A DNA stretch of 64,000 nt from Pseudomonas mosselii (GCF_005796105.1 NZ_VAUO01000008.1:216028-280027); one strand, 5' to 3'; positions 8,229 through 16,895 are shown, counted from the first letter of the stretch. Notes: generated by a model from the letters alone, not told the origin. Numbers and translations are program-made.

Positions 8229-9092
8229 ATGGCCGTGCCCCTGCTGCACCTGCAAGACCGCCTGACCCGCTTGAGTCTGGCCCCCGACATAGGCGCCAGC
8301 CTGGTCAACTGGACGGCGAAGCGCACAGGGCAGGCCCTGCTGCGCCACAGCGATGCCGCAGCGCTGGCTGCCGGCACCCCACGCCGCCTGGGCTGCTACC
8401 CCTTGGTGCCTTGGTCCAACCGCATCGGCGAAGGGGGCTTTGCTCGCCCCGATGGCTGGCAGGCCCTGCCCCGCAACACCGAGCACGACCCCTATCCGAT
8501 CCACGGTAGCGCCTGGCAGCAGGCCTGGCACGTCGAGCACCACAGCGAGCAACGCGCGCGGCTGACTCTCGAAACCCAGGTGCCGTTCGCCTACCGGGCG
8601 ACGCTGGAGGTGACGCTGCATGAGGGCTGCCTGAACCTGGCGCTAGAGGTGACCGCGCTGGGCGAGGTAGCGAATTGGTTTGGCCTGGGGCTGCACCCCT
8701 ACTTCCCGCGCCACGCCCAGACCCGCTTGCAAGCGGCGGCGCAGCATGTATGGCTGGCTGAGCAGGATCAGTTGCCGTCGCGCCAGGCTTCGCTGCCCGA
8801 TGACTGGCAGTTCGAGCCCATGGGCCCGTTACCTGCCAGAACAGTCGATCATGGCTTCGGGGGCTGGCCAGGACACTGCATCATCGAACAACCGGGCTAT
8901 CGCCTGCGTTGCAGCGCCAGCGGCACCGAGCACTTTCTGCTGTTCTGCCCAGAGGGCAAGGATTTCTTCTGCTTCGAGCCGGTCAGCCACCCGGTCAATG
9001 CCCATCACTTGCCAGGGCGGCCAGGCTTGCGGCTGTTGCAGCCAGGGCAAGACATGAGCTTGGGGTTCAACGTGCAGTACCAGCCTGAGTGA
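8229..9092 (+). CDS. Aldose 1-epimerase (galactose mutarotase)-like protein
   Basis: 287 residues of the galactose mutarotase-like fold. Visible family features include LGCYPLVPWSNRIGEGGF, the active-site HGSAWQQAW, and FGLGLHPYFPR with a conserved His. A CAAGGAG ribosome site precedes the ATG. Mutarotases interconvert sugar anomers. Next to Udh and an SMP-30 lactonase, whose reactions are anomer-specific, it could supply the right anomer of hexuronate. That role is inferred. It ends the rightward gene set and faces the MFS gene across a hairpin. Confidence 0.85.
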   Translation: MAVPLLHLQDRLTRLSLAPDIGASLVNWTAKRTGQALLRHSDAAALAAGTPRRLGCYPLVPWSNRIGEGGFARPDGWQALPRNTEHDPYPIHGSAWQQAWHVEHHSEQRARLTLETQVPFAYRATLEVTLHEGCLNLALEVTALGEVANWFGLGLHPYFPRHAQTRLQAAAQHVWLAEQDQLPSRQASLPDDWQFEPMGPLPARTVDHGFGGWPGHCIIEQPGYRLRCSASGTEHFLLFCPEGKDFFCFEPVSHPVNAHHLPGRPGLRLLQPGQDMSLGFNVQYQPE

Positions 9093-9104
9093 ACACGGTG
9101 CCTG

Positions 9105-9140
9105 TGCGGCCCATCGCGGGGTGTTCCACGATGGGCCGCA
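9105..9140. terminator. Hairpin between convergent mutarotase and MFS genes
   Basis: TGCGGCCCATCG (9105-9116) and CGATGGGCCGCA (9129-9140) are perfect 12-base arms around a 12-base loop, between two convergent genes. It has no T-run but is well placed to act as a bidirectional terminator. Confidence 0.55.
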
Positions 9141-9144
9141 GCGA

Positions 9145-10440
9145 TTATGCCAACGCCTCAGCGCTCACCGGCACAGCCGGCTTGGCCGGTTCGGCCAACA
9201 CCTCGCGCGCCACCTTCCACACCAGCAACGCGGCGATCACGTCGAACACTGCCAGCACCACGAACAGCGGGCTGTAGCCGATTTGCGTGACCAGCACGCC
9301 GAACACCAGGGTGAACACCGCCGCCCCCAGGTAGCCGCACATCCCACCCATGCCGGTGGCGGTGGCCACCTGGTCCTTGCTGAAGGAGTCCGACGTGATC
9401 GAATACAGTGCTCCAGACAGCGTCTGGTGAGCGAAGCCACCGATGCACAGCAGAAGAATGGCAGTGTAGGGGCTTTCCACCAGGCCGATGCAGGCCGGCC
9501 CGATCATGCAGCTGGCACCGAACACCAGCACCATCTTGCGCGAGGTGAACAGCGAGACCTTGAAGTAACGATGGAACAGCGGGCTGAGGTAGCCGCCCAG
9601 CACGCAGCCGATATCGGCCGCCAGGAACGGCAACCAGGCGAACATCGCCACTTCCTTGATGTTCATGTGTCGCTCGGTCATCAGGTACAGCGGAATCCAG
9701 GCGTTGAAGGTCTGCCAGGCCGGCTCCGACAGGATGCGTGCCGAGGCGATGGCGTAGAAGTTGCGGGTCTTGAAAATCCGCTTCCAGGCGCCCTTCTCAC
9801 GGGCTTCTTGTTTGAAGTGCGCTTCCTGGCCAGACAGGATGTAGTCGCGCTCCTCGTTGCTCAAGCGCTTCTGGTCCCGCGGGTGCTTGTAAAGCAGCAT
9901 CCACAGCAGGGTCCAAACGATGCCAGAAACGCCCACCAGCACGAATGCCAACTGCCAGCCACTGTGCAGGATCGCCCACACCACCAGCGGTGGCGCCAGC
10001 AATGCACCGAGGGAAGAACCGATGTTGAACCAACCAATGGCCACCGAGCGCTCCTTGGCCGGGAACCATTCGGTGGTCGCCTTGACCCCGGCCGGCAACC
10101 CGGCCGCCTCGGTCATGCCCAGCAACCCACGCATGAATGCCATGCTCTGCCAGCCCGAGGCCAACGCCGCGCCCGCACAGGCCACCGACCATGCCAGGGC
10201 GAACACGGCAAAACCCAGCTTGGTGCCGATGAAGTCGATGAACCAGCCGGCGATCGGCTGCATCAACGCGTAGCAAACCTGCCAGGCGGCGACGATCTTG
10301 GCGTATTGCTCGGTACTGATGGAAAGGTCGCTCATCAAGGTGGGCGCGGCCACCGACAGCGTGTTGCGGGCGAGGTAGTTGACGACGAGTCCAGCCGTGA
10401 CAAGGCTGACCATCCACCAACGGATGCCTTTGATCTTCAT
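9145..10440 (-). CDS. MFS transporter, hexuronate/aldarate type (ExuT/GudP-like)
   Basis: 431 residues with about 12 membrane helices, of the anion:cation symporter (ACS) family. Characteristic sequence includes MKIKGIRWWMVSLVTAGL and NYLARNTLSVAAPTLM in helix 1, and GMTEAAGLPAGVKATTEWFP around helices 4-5, much like ExuT and GudP. It is a likely second inner-membrane route for hexuronates or aldarates beside the TRAP system. It is transcribed leftward, convergent to the udh operon, and its upstream region carries two operator-like repeats shared with that operon. The substrate is inferred. Confidence 0.9.
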   Translation of the reverse strand: MKIKGIRWWMVSLVTAGLVVNYLARNTLSVAAPTLMSDLSISTEQYAKIVAAWQVCYALMQPIAGWFIDFIGTKLGFAVFALAWSVACAGAALASGWQSMAFMRGLLGMTEAAGLPAGVKATTEWFPAKERSVAIGWFNIGSSLGALLAPPLVVWAILHSGWQLAFVLVGVSGIVWTLLWMLLYKHPRDQKRLSNEERDYILSGQEAHFKQEAREKGAWKRIFKTRNFYAIASARILSEPAWQTFNAWIPLYLMTERHMNIKEVAMFAWLPFLAADIGCVLGGYLSPLFHRYFKVSLFTSRKMVLVFGASCMIGPACIGLVESPYTAILLLCIGGFAHQTLSGALYSITSDSFSKDQVATATGMGGMCGYLGAAVFTLVFGVLVTQIGYSPLFVVLAVFDVIAALLVWKVAREVLAEPAKPAVPVSAEALA

Positions 10441-10542
10441 GGTTCACCTGGCTTTTGTTTTTAGAGGTGTGGTGATTTGGCTCAAGGACCGGCAGGGTCA
10501 ATTGAGACAAATTGTTTCAACAAGGAGAGTAACAAGTGATAG

Positions 10543-10555
10543 GTCGTCGTACAAC
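10543..10555. promoter_or_regulatory. Putative GntR-family operator, site 3
   Basis: GTCGTCGTACAAC is site 1 read on the opposite strand with one changed base. It lies about 103 bases upstream of the MFS start. Confidence 0.5.
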
Positions 10556-10605
10556 ATAATCTTGTTCGCGACGCTACGGCCTGAAAATCGGATAAATCCA
10601 CATTG

Positions 10606-10618
10606 GTTGTACGATCAC
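10606..10618. promoter_or_regulatory. Putative GntR-family operator, site 4 (degenerate)
   Basis: GTTGTACGATCAC keeps the left arm and spacer of site 1 but has two changes in the right arm. It may be an auxiliary site about 50 bases beyond site 3. Confidence 0.35.
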
Positions 10619-10813
10619 ATCATCCCGTACAGGTCGATTAACCGGTGATGGGTGATCGCCTTGGCTTAAGCCCGCATAAACGGTTGTGGGCACAGCTCGA
10701 CGTCTTGACGCCCATCAGGCCCTTGCTGAAAAGCCACGACGGCATCTCATTTTTTTGTGGGCCGAGCCGATAGCTTTCCAAGTGCTGAACCGCCCATCCT
10801 CTGGAGACCGCCC

Positions 10814-12433
10814 GTGAATGTAAGAAACCTCAACTTGGCGCCCCGAGCTGCGCTTTTTTTCTCGCTGATCGTAGCGCTCGTGGTTGTGCTGGGTATTTTC
10901 GCAGTGGTCCAGATGAGCAAGCTGCGTGACATCGAAAAAGACGTCGAGCAGAACTGGATGGCCAGTATTCGCCAAACCGCGATAATGAACGCTTCGATGC
11001 TTCGCCTGCGCTTGGAAACGCAGCGCGCGCTGGCGGACCCGCAAAGCCTGCAGAAAACCATCGCAAACTTTCCTGACTATCGTCAGGTGATGGCAAATGC
11101 CGTCACCAATTACGAGCCGCTCATTGCCAGCGATCAGGAGCGCACCTTGTTCTCTGCCGTGAAAACCAGCGCGCAGGCCTATCAACAGCAGTTGGATCTG
11201 CTCGAGCCCATGATGCAGGCTGGCGACATTCCCGGGGCGGTCAACCTGGTCGCCACACGTATTCGCCCGTTGACCAGCGGCATGGAAGAGCAGATCCAGG
11301 CACTCACCGACTTCAACAACAAAGGTGCCGCGCAAGCCGGCGAGACTGCGACCAACATCTATTCATCAGGTCGCTGGCTGGTTATCGCCATCATTGTCGC
11401 AGTGGTGGCGCTGACGATCGGCCTGGCCTTGGTGCTGACCCGAAGCATTACCTCGCCAATCAGTGCTGCATTGTCCGTGGCCGAGCGCATCGCCAACAGC
11501 GACCTGTCGAAGGACGTGCAGGCCAGCGGGACCGATGAAGCCGGCAGACTGCTCCAGGCATTGGCGCAGATGCAGCAAAACCTGCGCAATACGATTGTCC
11601 AGATATCGGACTCTTCGACACAGCTGGCCTCGGCCTCCGAGGAAATGACAGCGGTCACGGAAGCGTCGAGCCGCGGCCTGGTCGCGCAAAACGACGAGGT
11701 CAATCAAGCCGCGACGGCAGTGACCGAGATGAGCGCAGCGGTGGATGAGGTCGCCCGCAATGCAGAATCCGCCTCTCAAGACTCCAAACGTACCCAAGGC
11801 TTTACCCAAAGCGGCCAGGAGCGGGTCGCGCAGACCTTGAAGTCGATCCAGCGCCTGAGCGGTAACGTCGAGCAGACCAGCGAACAGATCCAAGGGTTGT
11901 CGGAGCGCGCGCAAGATATCTCCAAAGTCGTGGAAGTCATCCGTGGCATTGCCGAGCAAACCAACCTGCTGGCCCTCAACGCGGCAATCGAAGCGGCACG
12001 CGCGGGTGAACAGGGGCGTGGCTTTGCAGTGGTCGCAGACGAAGTCAGGGCGTTGGCGCATCGCACCCAGCTGTCGACGCAAGAGATCGAGCAGATGATC
12101 GCGACGATTCAAGCCGACTCCGAGAATGCCGTGCAGGCGATGAACACCAGCCGTGACTTGGCCAACCAGTCTTTGGGTATCGCCCAGCAAGCCAGCAGTT
12201 CCCTGGATGAGATCGCCAGCGCGATCACGCAAATCAATGAGCGTAACCTGCAGATCGCGACGGCGTCTGAAGAGCAATCGCATGTAGCGCGTGAAGTGGA
12301 CCAGAACCTTTTGCGCATCCGCGATCTCGCCTCGCAAAGCGCCGCCGGCGCGAGCCAGACCGCAAGCGCGTGCAGCGAGATGTCGCAATTGGCGGTCAAC
12401 CTCAATCAACTGGTCACGCGTTTCGTGGTCTGA
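10814..12433 (+). CDS. Methyl-accepting chemotaxis protein
   Basis: 539 residues from the GTG at 10814, which has a GGAG ribosome site 7 bases upstream; a longer frame from 10757 lacks one. Order: TM1 (about residues 11-33), a ~150-residue periplasmic four-helix-bundle type sensor domain, TM2 (about 191-213), a HAMP domain, then a long cytoplasmic coiled coil with the CheA/CheW-binding hairpin EQTNLLALNAAIEAARAGEQ. There is no C-terminal CheR-binding pentapeptide. The ligand is unknown. Its place beside uronate transport genes makes sugar acids a reasonable guess. A FliA-like -10 (GCCGATAG) lies about 45 bases upstream. Confidence 0.95.
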   Translation: MNVRNLNLAPRAALFFSLIVALVVVLGIFAVVQMSKLRDIEKDVEQNWMASIRQTAIMNASMLRLRLETQRALADPQSLQKTIANFPDYRQVMANAVTNYEPLIASDQERTLFSAVKTSAQAYQQQLDLLEPMMQAGDIPGAVNLVATRIRPLTSGMEEQIQALTDFNNKGAAQAGETATNIYSSGRWLVIAIIVAVVALTIGLALVLTRSITSPISAALSVAERIANSDLSKDVQASGTDEAGRLLQALAQMQQNLRNTIVQISDSSTQLASASEEMTAVTEASSRGLVAQNDEVNQAATAVTEMSAAVDEVARNAESASQDSKRTQGFTQSGQERVAQTLKSIQRLSGNVEQTSEQIQGLSERAQDISKVVEVIRGIAEQTNLLALNAAIEAARAGEQGRGFAVVADEVRALAHRTQLSTQEIEQMIATIQADSENAVQAMNTSRDLANQSLGIAQQASSSLDEIASAITQINERNLQIATASEEQSHVAREVDQNLLRIRDLASQSAAGASQTASACSEMSQLAVNLNQLVTRFVV

Positions 12434-12449
12434 CCCACCCGTGCCTCAC

Positions 12450-12478
12450 CCGGCGAACGCATGACAGCCGTTTGCCGG
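12450..12478 (+). terminator. Possible terminator hairpin after the chemoreceptor gene
   Basis: CCGGCGAACG (12450-12459) pairs with CGTTTGCCGG (12469-12478), including one G-U pair, around a 9-base loop. It starts 16 bases after the stop. No T-run is present. Confidence 0.4.
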
Positions 12479-12657
12479 AGGATCAGCGGGCACCTTCATG
12501 GGGGCCACTTGCCGAAGGCAACGTGACCCCGTGATACAGCTTTCGGCGCCACGCGCACAATTGCTTGAAGCAGATGCATCCAAAATGAAACCTGGCGGGT
12601 AGTGCTTATCAGGCAGCCGACAATTGGCTGGCCCATGACCCCACAGGAGTTCATCAC

Positions 12658-13185
12658 ATGCGCATAAAACCCGCTTTCTCCGTATTGGCCGCCTGCTGCA
12701 TGCTGGGCGCTGCGAGCGCCCATGGGCAATCGGCGCTACCCGAGGCAGTCAAGGTGCCCGATGGCCACCGCGTCATGCTCGAAACCGTCGGCGTCGGCGA
12801 AATTACCTATGAATGCCGCGACAAGGCCAATTCGCCCGGCCAGACCGAGTGGTTCTTCGTCGGCCCCAAGGCGGTGCTCAATGACCGCACCGGCAAGCCT
12901 GTGGGGGACTACTTTGGTCCGCCGGCCACTTGGCAGGCCAAGGACGGTTCGAAAGTGACCGGTACGCAGCTTGCGGTGGCACCTGCGGCCAAAGGCGATA
13001 TTCCGTACCAACTGGTCAAGGCCAACCCCGCTGAAGGCAAAGGCGCCATGCAGGGGGTCAGCTATATCCAGCGCCTCGCTACCCGGGGTGGGGTGGCGCC
13101 GGCCATGGACTGCACGGCGCAGAACAAAGGCACGCAGCAGGTCGTCAAGTACCAGGCCGATTACGTGTTCTGGTCGGCCAAATGA
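12658..13185 (+). CDS. DUF3455 exported protein
   Basis: 175 residues with a signal peptide (cleavage near ASAHGQS). The remainder matches the DUF3455 pattern as I know it: VPDGHRVMLETVGVGEITYECR near the N-terminus and the C-terminal YQADYVFW. A strong ACAGGAG ribosome site precedes the ATG. The molecular function of the family is not established. It lies 108 bp upstream of an ECF sigma factor and a membrane-anchored anti-sigma factor on the same strand, so it is a good candidate for a product controlled by them or for part of their sensing circuit. Confidence 0.8.
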   Translation: MRIKPAFSVLAACCMLGAASAHGQSALPEAVKVPDGHRVMLETVGVGEITYECRDKANSPGQTEWFFVGPKAVLNDRTGKPVGDYFGPPATWQAKDGSKVTGTQLAVAPAAKGDIPYQLVKANPAEGKGAMQGVSYIQRLATRGGVAPAMDCTAQNKGTQQVVKYQADYVFWSAK

Positions 13186-13236
13186 CCGGGGCCTAGCGGC
13201 AGTGCGGCGATTGATCATCTACGCTCTTGGGCGAGC

Positions 13237-13256
13237 CCCTGGCCAACAGGCCAGGG
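13237..13256. other. Hairpin between the DUF3455 and sigma factor genes
   Basis: CCCTGGCC (13237-13244) and GGCCAGGG (13249-13256) form a perfect 8-bp stem with an AACA loop. It could attenuate read-through from the DUF3455 gene into the sigma factor gene. Confidence 0.45.
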
Positions 13257-13293
13257 TATCGTCCGACCTACGCTGCCACGGAAAGCTGCCTAA

Positions 13294-13842
13294 TTGAATT
13301 CGCCCATTGCGCCTTTCGACTTCGAAGGCTGCCTCGCCGCCTGTGCTCAGGGAGACCGCCGAGCGTTGCAGGCACTCTATGAACACGAGGGTTCTCGTTT
13401 GCTCGGCGTGGCCAAGCGAATCGTGCGCGATCAGGCCAGTGCAGAGGACATCGTTCACGATGCCTTCGTACGTATATGGACACGCGCCGCCCGCTTTGAT
13501 CCGCAACGGGGTTCCGCTCGGAGCTGGGTCTACAGCCTAACACGTCACCTGGCGCTGAACGCGGTGCGTGACAGCCACTGGGAAGCCTCTATGGATGATG
13601 CCGACATGAGCGCCATCGCGACGCTGGCAGCAGACACTGACGAGCTGCACCTTTGGTCCGGCTCGGCAAAGATCTACCGCTGTCTGGAGCGCCTACAGCC
13701 CGCCGCACAACGCTGCATCCTGCATGCGTATGTGGACGGCTGTAGCAACGCGCAGATCGCGGCCCTGCTCGACGCGCCCTTGGGCACGGTAAAGGCCTGG
13801 ATCAGGCGAAGCCTGAAACTGCTGCGAGCGTGCATGGGATGA
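13294..13842 (+). CDS. ECF-type RNA polymerase sigma factor
   Basis: 182 residues. Region 2 is visible at about residues 25-95 (LYEHEGSRLLGVAKRIV, AEDIVHDAFVRIWTRA, then RSWVYSLTRHLALNAVRD) and region 4 at about 125-180 (YVDGCSNAQIAALLDAPLGTVKAWIRRSLKLL). The start is a TTG at 13294, because no ATG occurs before region 2 and a GGAAAG site lies upstream. The stop overlaps the start of the anti-sigma gene (ATGA). It resembles sigma factors paired with RskA-type anti-sigma factors. The signal and regulon are unknown. Confidence 0.9.
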   Translation: MNSPIAPFDFEGCLAACAQGDRRALQALYEHEGSRLLGVAKRIVRDQASAEDIVHDAFVRIWTRAARFDPQRGSARSWVYSLTRHLALNAVRDSHWEASMDDADMSAIATLAADTDELHLWSGSAKIYRCLERLQPAAQRCILHAYVDGCSNAQIAALLDAPLGTVKAWIRRSLKLLRACMG

Positions 13843-14546
13843 AACCTACCCCTGAGGATGAAAGCCCCGAAGCACTCGATGAGCTGGCGGCCGAATATGT
13901 GCTGGGCACCTTGAGCGGCGAGCAGCGTACCGCGCTGATCGCGCGTATGAACACCGAGCCGGCTGTACGCGCCGCAGTGGACGGCTGGGAGGCTCGCCTG
14001 CTGAACCTGACCGCGTTGGTCGAGCCCGTAACCCCCACCAGCCGCTTGTGGAGCCGGATCGAACGCAGCCTTGACGAACTCAAGGCCCCGCTGCAACGCC
14101 CCATCAGCAGGTGGCGCCGGCTTGGGCTCTGGCAGGGCCTGGCCGCTGCCGGGCTCGCCGCCAGCCTGGTGCTGAGCTTGGCCCTGCTGAGCAAGGCGCC
14201 ACCTGTGACCACCTACATGGTAGTGCTGGTAGCACCTTCGAATCAGGCCCCGGGATGGGTCGTGCAGGCGAACGATGCGCGCATGATCGAACTGATCCCC
14301 CTTGCGCGTGACGACGTACCAGAGGGCATGACGTTGCAGTTCTGGACCAAGGGTGATCAGTGGCGCGCACCGGTTTCGCTGGGGTTGGTCAGGCCAGGCG
14401 AAGCCTACCGTGTGCCGCTCACTCGTCTGCCTGCGCTTGAGCCCAATCAGCTGTTCGAGCTGACCCTGGAAAAAGCCGGGGGCTCTCCTACCGGCGCACC
14501 CACCGGACCCGTGAAGTTCATCGGCCGCGCGGTGAAAGTCATCTGA
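13839..14546 (+). CDS. Membrane-bound anti-sigma factor, RskA type
   Basis: 235 residues from the ATG at 13839, which overlaps the sigma factor stop by 4 bases; a GTG at 13830 is an alternative. The N-terminal ~95 residues form a cytoplasmic anti-sigma domain (LDELAAEYVLGTLSGEQRTAL is typical of RskA). One membrane helix follows at about residues 100-118, then a periplasmic RskA-like domain (WVVQANDARMIELIPLAR, VPEGMTLQFWTKGD). No zinc-binding HxxxCxxC motif is seen. It should hold the neighbouring sigma factor inactive until an envelope signal leads to its removal. Confidence 0.88.
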   Translation: MKPTPEDESPEALDELAAEYVLGTLSGEQRTALIARMNTEPAVRAAVDGWEARLLNLTALVEPVTPTSRLWSRIERSLDELKAPLQRPISRWRRLGLWQGLAAAGLAASLVLSLALLSKAPPVTTYMVVLVAPSNQAPGWVVQANDARMIELIPLARDDVPEGMTLQFWTKGDQWRAPVSLGLVRPGEAYRVPLTRLPALEPNQLFELTLEKAGGSPTGAPTGPVKFIGRAVKVI

Positions 14547-14674
14547 GCTGGGGCAGCACCACACTAGAAACGCTGGGGTTCTCACGATTCATCCGGCTGA
14601 TTGCACGCGCTTTCAGGCAGCTTGACGGCTTCATAGCCAATCCCCTGATCTCGGCAAGTGCTGGTCCAGCGGAC

Positions 14675-15478
14675 TCACGTAGGCTTCGCCAAGTAATCGA
14701 TGAACAAACGGAACAATTCAGCGTTGGTCGATATCTCGAGGCGTTGATAGATATTGTGCTTGTGCACTTTCACCGTGCCATCCGAGATGTTGAGCAGCGT
14801 GGCAATCGAGGCATTGCTATGCCCCTGCAACAGCAGCTTGGCAATGTAGCGTTGCGTGCCCGTCAGTCGCCCCTGCAAAATTTCGACGAAAGCATCTTCA
14901 AGCATCACGTCGCCAGGTTGTTCTTCTTTGAGGCTACCTGAATAGCTCAACTGGCAATGCTTTTCGAACAGTGCCGTAATGACCGGCCCAAGTGCGGTCA
15001 GCGCTTGCATTTGCGACGCGGTGAACGGCCCGTTACGCAGGTACCTCATCACCGAGTAGACGATCGCCACCTGGGGACGTATCGGGATGATGAATCCTAC
15101 TTCTTCGATGGCCGTGCCATGCTCGGAGGACACACAAGGATGAATGTCCTTGGATATCGAGAATCCCGACGAAAAGAAACTGTCCGGGGCCAGATCCGTC
15201 ATGCGCCATAGGCCAGCTGGATGACCGTTCACACACGCCACATAGAACGGATCGAGGAGATAGCCACCGCGAAGATAGGCGTTGAGCGTCCTTTCAGTGA
15301 CGGACTGGCCATAACCGTTGTGTACCAGGATAGCGCCTTGGTTGTACTGGAAAAGATAACCGCAGCTCATGTCGAACGAGACTTTCTCACGAAGCAGAGC
15401 ATCCATGGACGCCCCAAATTGCTCAGTCCCCAAAGCCAAAACGACGGAGGACAGCGCTCTCGCCTCTTCGATTTTCAT
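14675..15478 (-). CDS. LuxR-family transcriptional regulator
   Basis: 267 residues from the ATG at 15478; a GTG 9 bases upstream is an alternative. The C-terminal ~60 residues form a LuxR-type helix-turn-helix (LTGTQRYIAKLLLQGHSNASIATLLNIS, then DGTVKVHKHNIYQRL). The N-terminal ~190 residues are an uncharacterised sensory region without the residues of acyl-homoserine-lactone receptors or a receiver aspartate pattern that I can recognise. It lies downstream of the EutH-like permease gene on the same strand, so it may regulate that gene. The effector is unknown. Confidence 0.85.
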   Translation of the reverse strand: MKIEEARALSSVVLALGTEQFGASMDALLREKVSFDMSCGYLFQYNQGAILVHNGYGQSVTERTLNAYLRGGYLLDPFYVACVNGHPAGLWRMTDLAPDSFFSSGFSISKDIHPCVSSEHGTAIEEVGFIIPIRPQVAIVYSVMRYLRNGPFTASQMQALTALGPVITALFEKHCQLSYSGSLKEEQPGDVMLEDAFVEILQGRLTGTQRYIAKLLLQGHSNASIATLLNISDGTVKVHKHNIYQRLEISTNAELFRLFIDYLAKPT

Positions 15479-15610
15479 GATCACCACGCAGCTGTTCTTG
15501 AGCCCTTGCCGATGTCATCTGGTTTTTTGCAGAAAACCTGAAGGTTTGCTCAAGGCACTTTATCGACTCGTCCAGATGATTGCGACACCGCAGCGCCGAA
15601 GCTGAACAAT

Positions 15611-15633
15611 CCGCAGCGCCGATGACGCTGCGG
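15611..15633 (-). terminator. Hairpin after the EutH-like gene
   Basis: CCGCAGCG (15611-15618) and CGCTGCGG (15626-15633) form a perfect stem starting 23 bases after the permease stop. No clear T-run follows, so read-through into the LuxR gene is possible. Confidence 0.4.
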
Positions 15634-15656
15634 ATAAACTCGATGCCGTTGTCGGA

Positions 15657-16895
15657 TCAAGCCGCTTCGGCGCTGGCCCGGAAAGTGCCGGCCGCTGCCG
15701 CCTCATCCTGCAGTCCCATCTCCCTGGCTCTGGGCACCGCGAGCCAATAGGCCAGCACCATCGCAATCAGGCCGCCGGATAGCTTGCCGATGATCAAAGG
15801 CAGAATCAGCGACGGCTGGAAGTTTGCCGAGAACGCCATATGGTCGCCAAAGGTGAACGCGGCGCAGACCGAGAACGCGATGACCAGGACCTTGTCCTTG
15901 GGCGGCATGTCACTGACAAGGCGAAACATCGCCAGAATGTTGGCAGATGAGGCGAGCACGCCGGCAGCACCGACCCCCGACATACCGAAGCGAGAGGCAA
16001 CCTTCTCGATGGGTTTGGACAAGAAGCGCTTGAGCAAATAGACCATCGGAAAGGCACCGCACAACATCAGCCCGATATAGCCGGCAATTTCGAGCGCACG
16101 GAACTGATCGTCAGCGTCGGCAATGATCGGAGCGAACCCCCAGCCACCAAAGACCGAGCTGAAGAAGCCGGTGAAGTACTGGACTATCGAGGCAACCAGC
16201 ACCAGCACCACCGAGATGTACATGAACTGCCCAAGCTTGAGGAACAGGTAGACCATCACGTTAGGGAAGTACCGAAGTGCAGCAGCCAGCGCGATACAGA
16301 ACAGAATCAGTGGCATCAGGTTGCGCAGCAGCATCGGCAGCGTGAAGTGCAACGCCTCGGTGGCAGCACCGGTGGTCGCAATGTCAGGCCGGACATTCAG
16401 GCCCAATGTCTGCATCATCATGGCGATGATCATGATGCTGATGGGAATGGTGAGCAGCCCAGCCATGATGCCTAAGGCCATGTACTTGTGGTCGATTTTG
16501 CGCAGCATGGCCAGACCGACAGGGATCACGAAAATCAGGGTGGCGCCGGACTGGAAGCCGGTGATCAGACCCAGAATCCAGCCTTCCGGCGTCTGTGCGA
16601 GCGCCTTGGCCAACTGATAGCCGCCCATGTCGGATGCAATGAAGATGGGGCCAGCTATGCCAGGATCAGCGCCGATGAGCTGGAACAGCGGCGCGATCAC
16701 GTGGCTGATGCCACTGGAGATGAAGGGAATGGCGGCCATGATACCGGCCACGGGGATGAAGATCGGCCCGATGCTATGCAGCCCGGCAATGAACTCCTGG
16801 CCCAACTCGCTTTCTGGATTGATCATGGACGCAACGGCACCGATAACCGCGCATATCATGATCACATAGATGACATAGGTGCCTATGTTTTCCAT
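15657..16895 (-). CDS. EutH-family ethanolamine permease
   Basis: 412 residues, highly hydrophobic with about 10-11 membrane segments. The signature IFIASDMGGYQLAKALAQ matches the LLACDMGGFFLAKELA segment of EutH, and HKYMALGIMAGLLTIPI matches the following helix. The ATG at 16895 is preferred to one at 16907 because GAGG lies 6 bases before it. EutH-type proteins facilitate uptake of ethanolamine or protonated amines. No ethanolamine ammonia-lyase genes are in the window, so the true substrate is uncertain. A palindrome shared with the SDR operon lies about 140 bases upstream. Confidence 0.8.
   Translation of the reverse strand: MENIGTYVIYVIMICAVIGAVASMINPESELGQEFIAGLHSIGPIFIPVAGIMAAIPFISSGISHVIAPLFQLIGADPGIAGPIFIASDMGGYQLAKALAQTPEGWILGLITGFQSGATLIFVIPVGLAMLRKIDHKYMALGIMAGLLTIPISIMIIAMMMQTLGLNVRPDIATTGAATEALHFTLPMLLRNLMPLILFCIALAAALRYFPNVMVYLFLKLGQFMYISVVLVLVASIVQYFTGFFSSVFGGWGFAPIIADADDQFRALEIAGYIGLMLCGAFPMVYLLKRFLSKPIEKVASRFGMSGVGAAGVLASSANILAMFRLVSDMPPKDKVLVIAFSVCAAFTFGDHMAFSANFQPSLILPLIIGKLSGGLIAMVLAYWLAVPRAREMGLQDEAAAAGTFRASAEAA

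Larger units (their letters stand above)
10441..10813. promoter_or_regulatory. Divergent regulatory region between the MFS and chemoreceptor genes
   Basis: 373 bp without a credible gene. It holds two GntR-like repeats (10543-10555 and 10606-10618) on the MFS side and, on the chemoreceptor side, GCCGATAG at 10765-10772, which resembles a sigma-28 (FliA) -10 element. The matching -35 element is poor. Confidence 0.5.
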
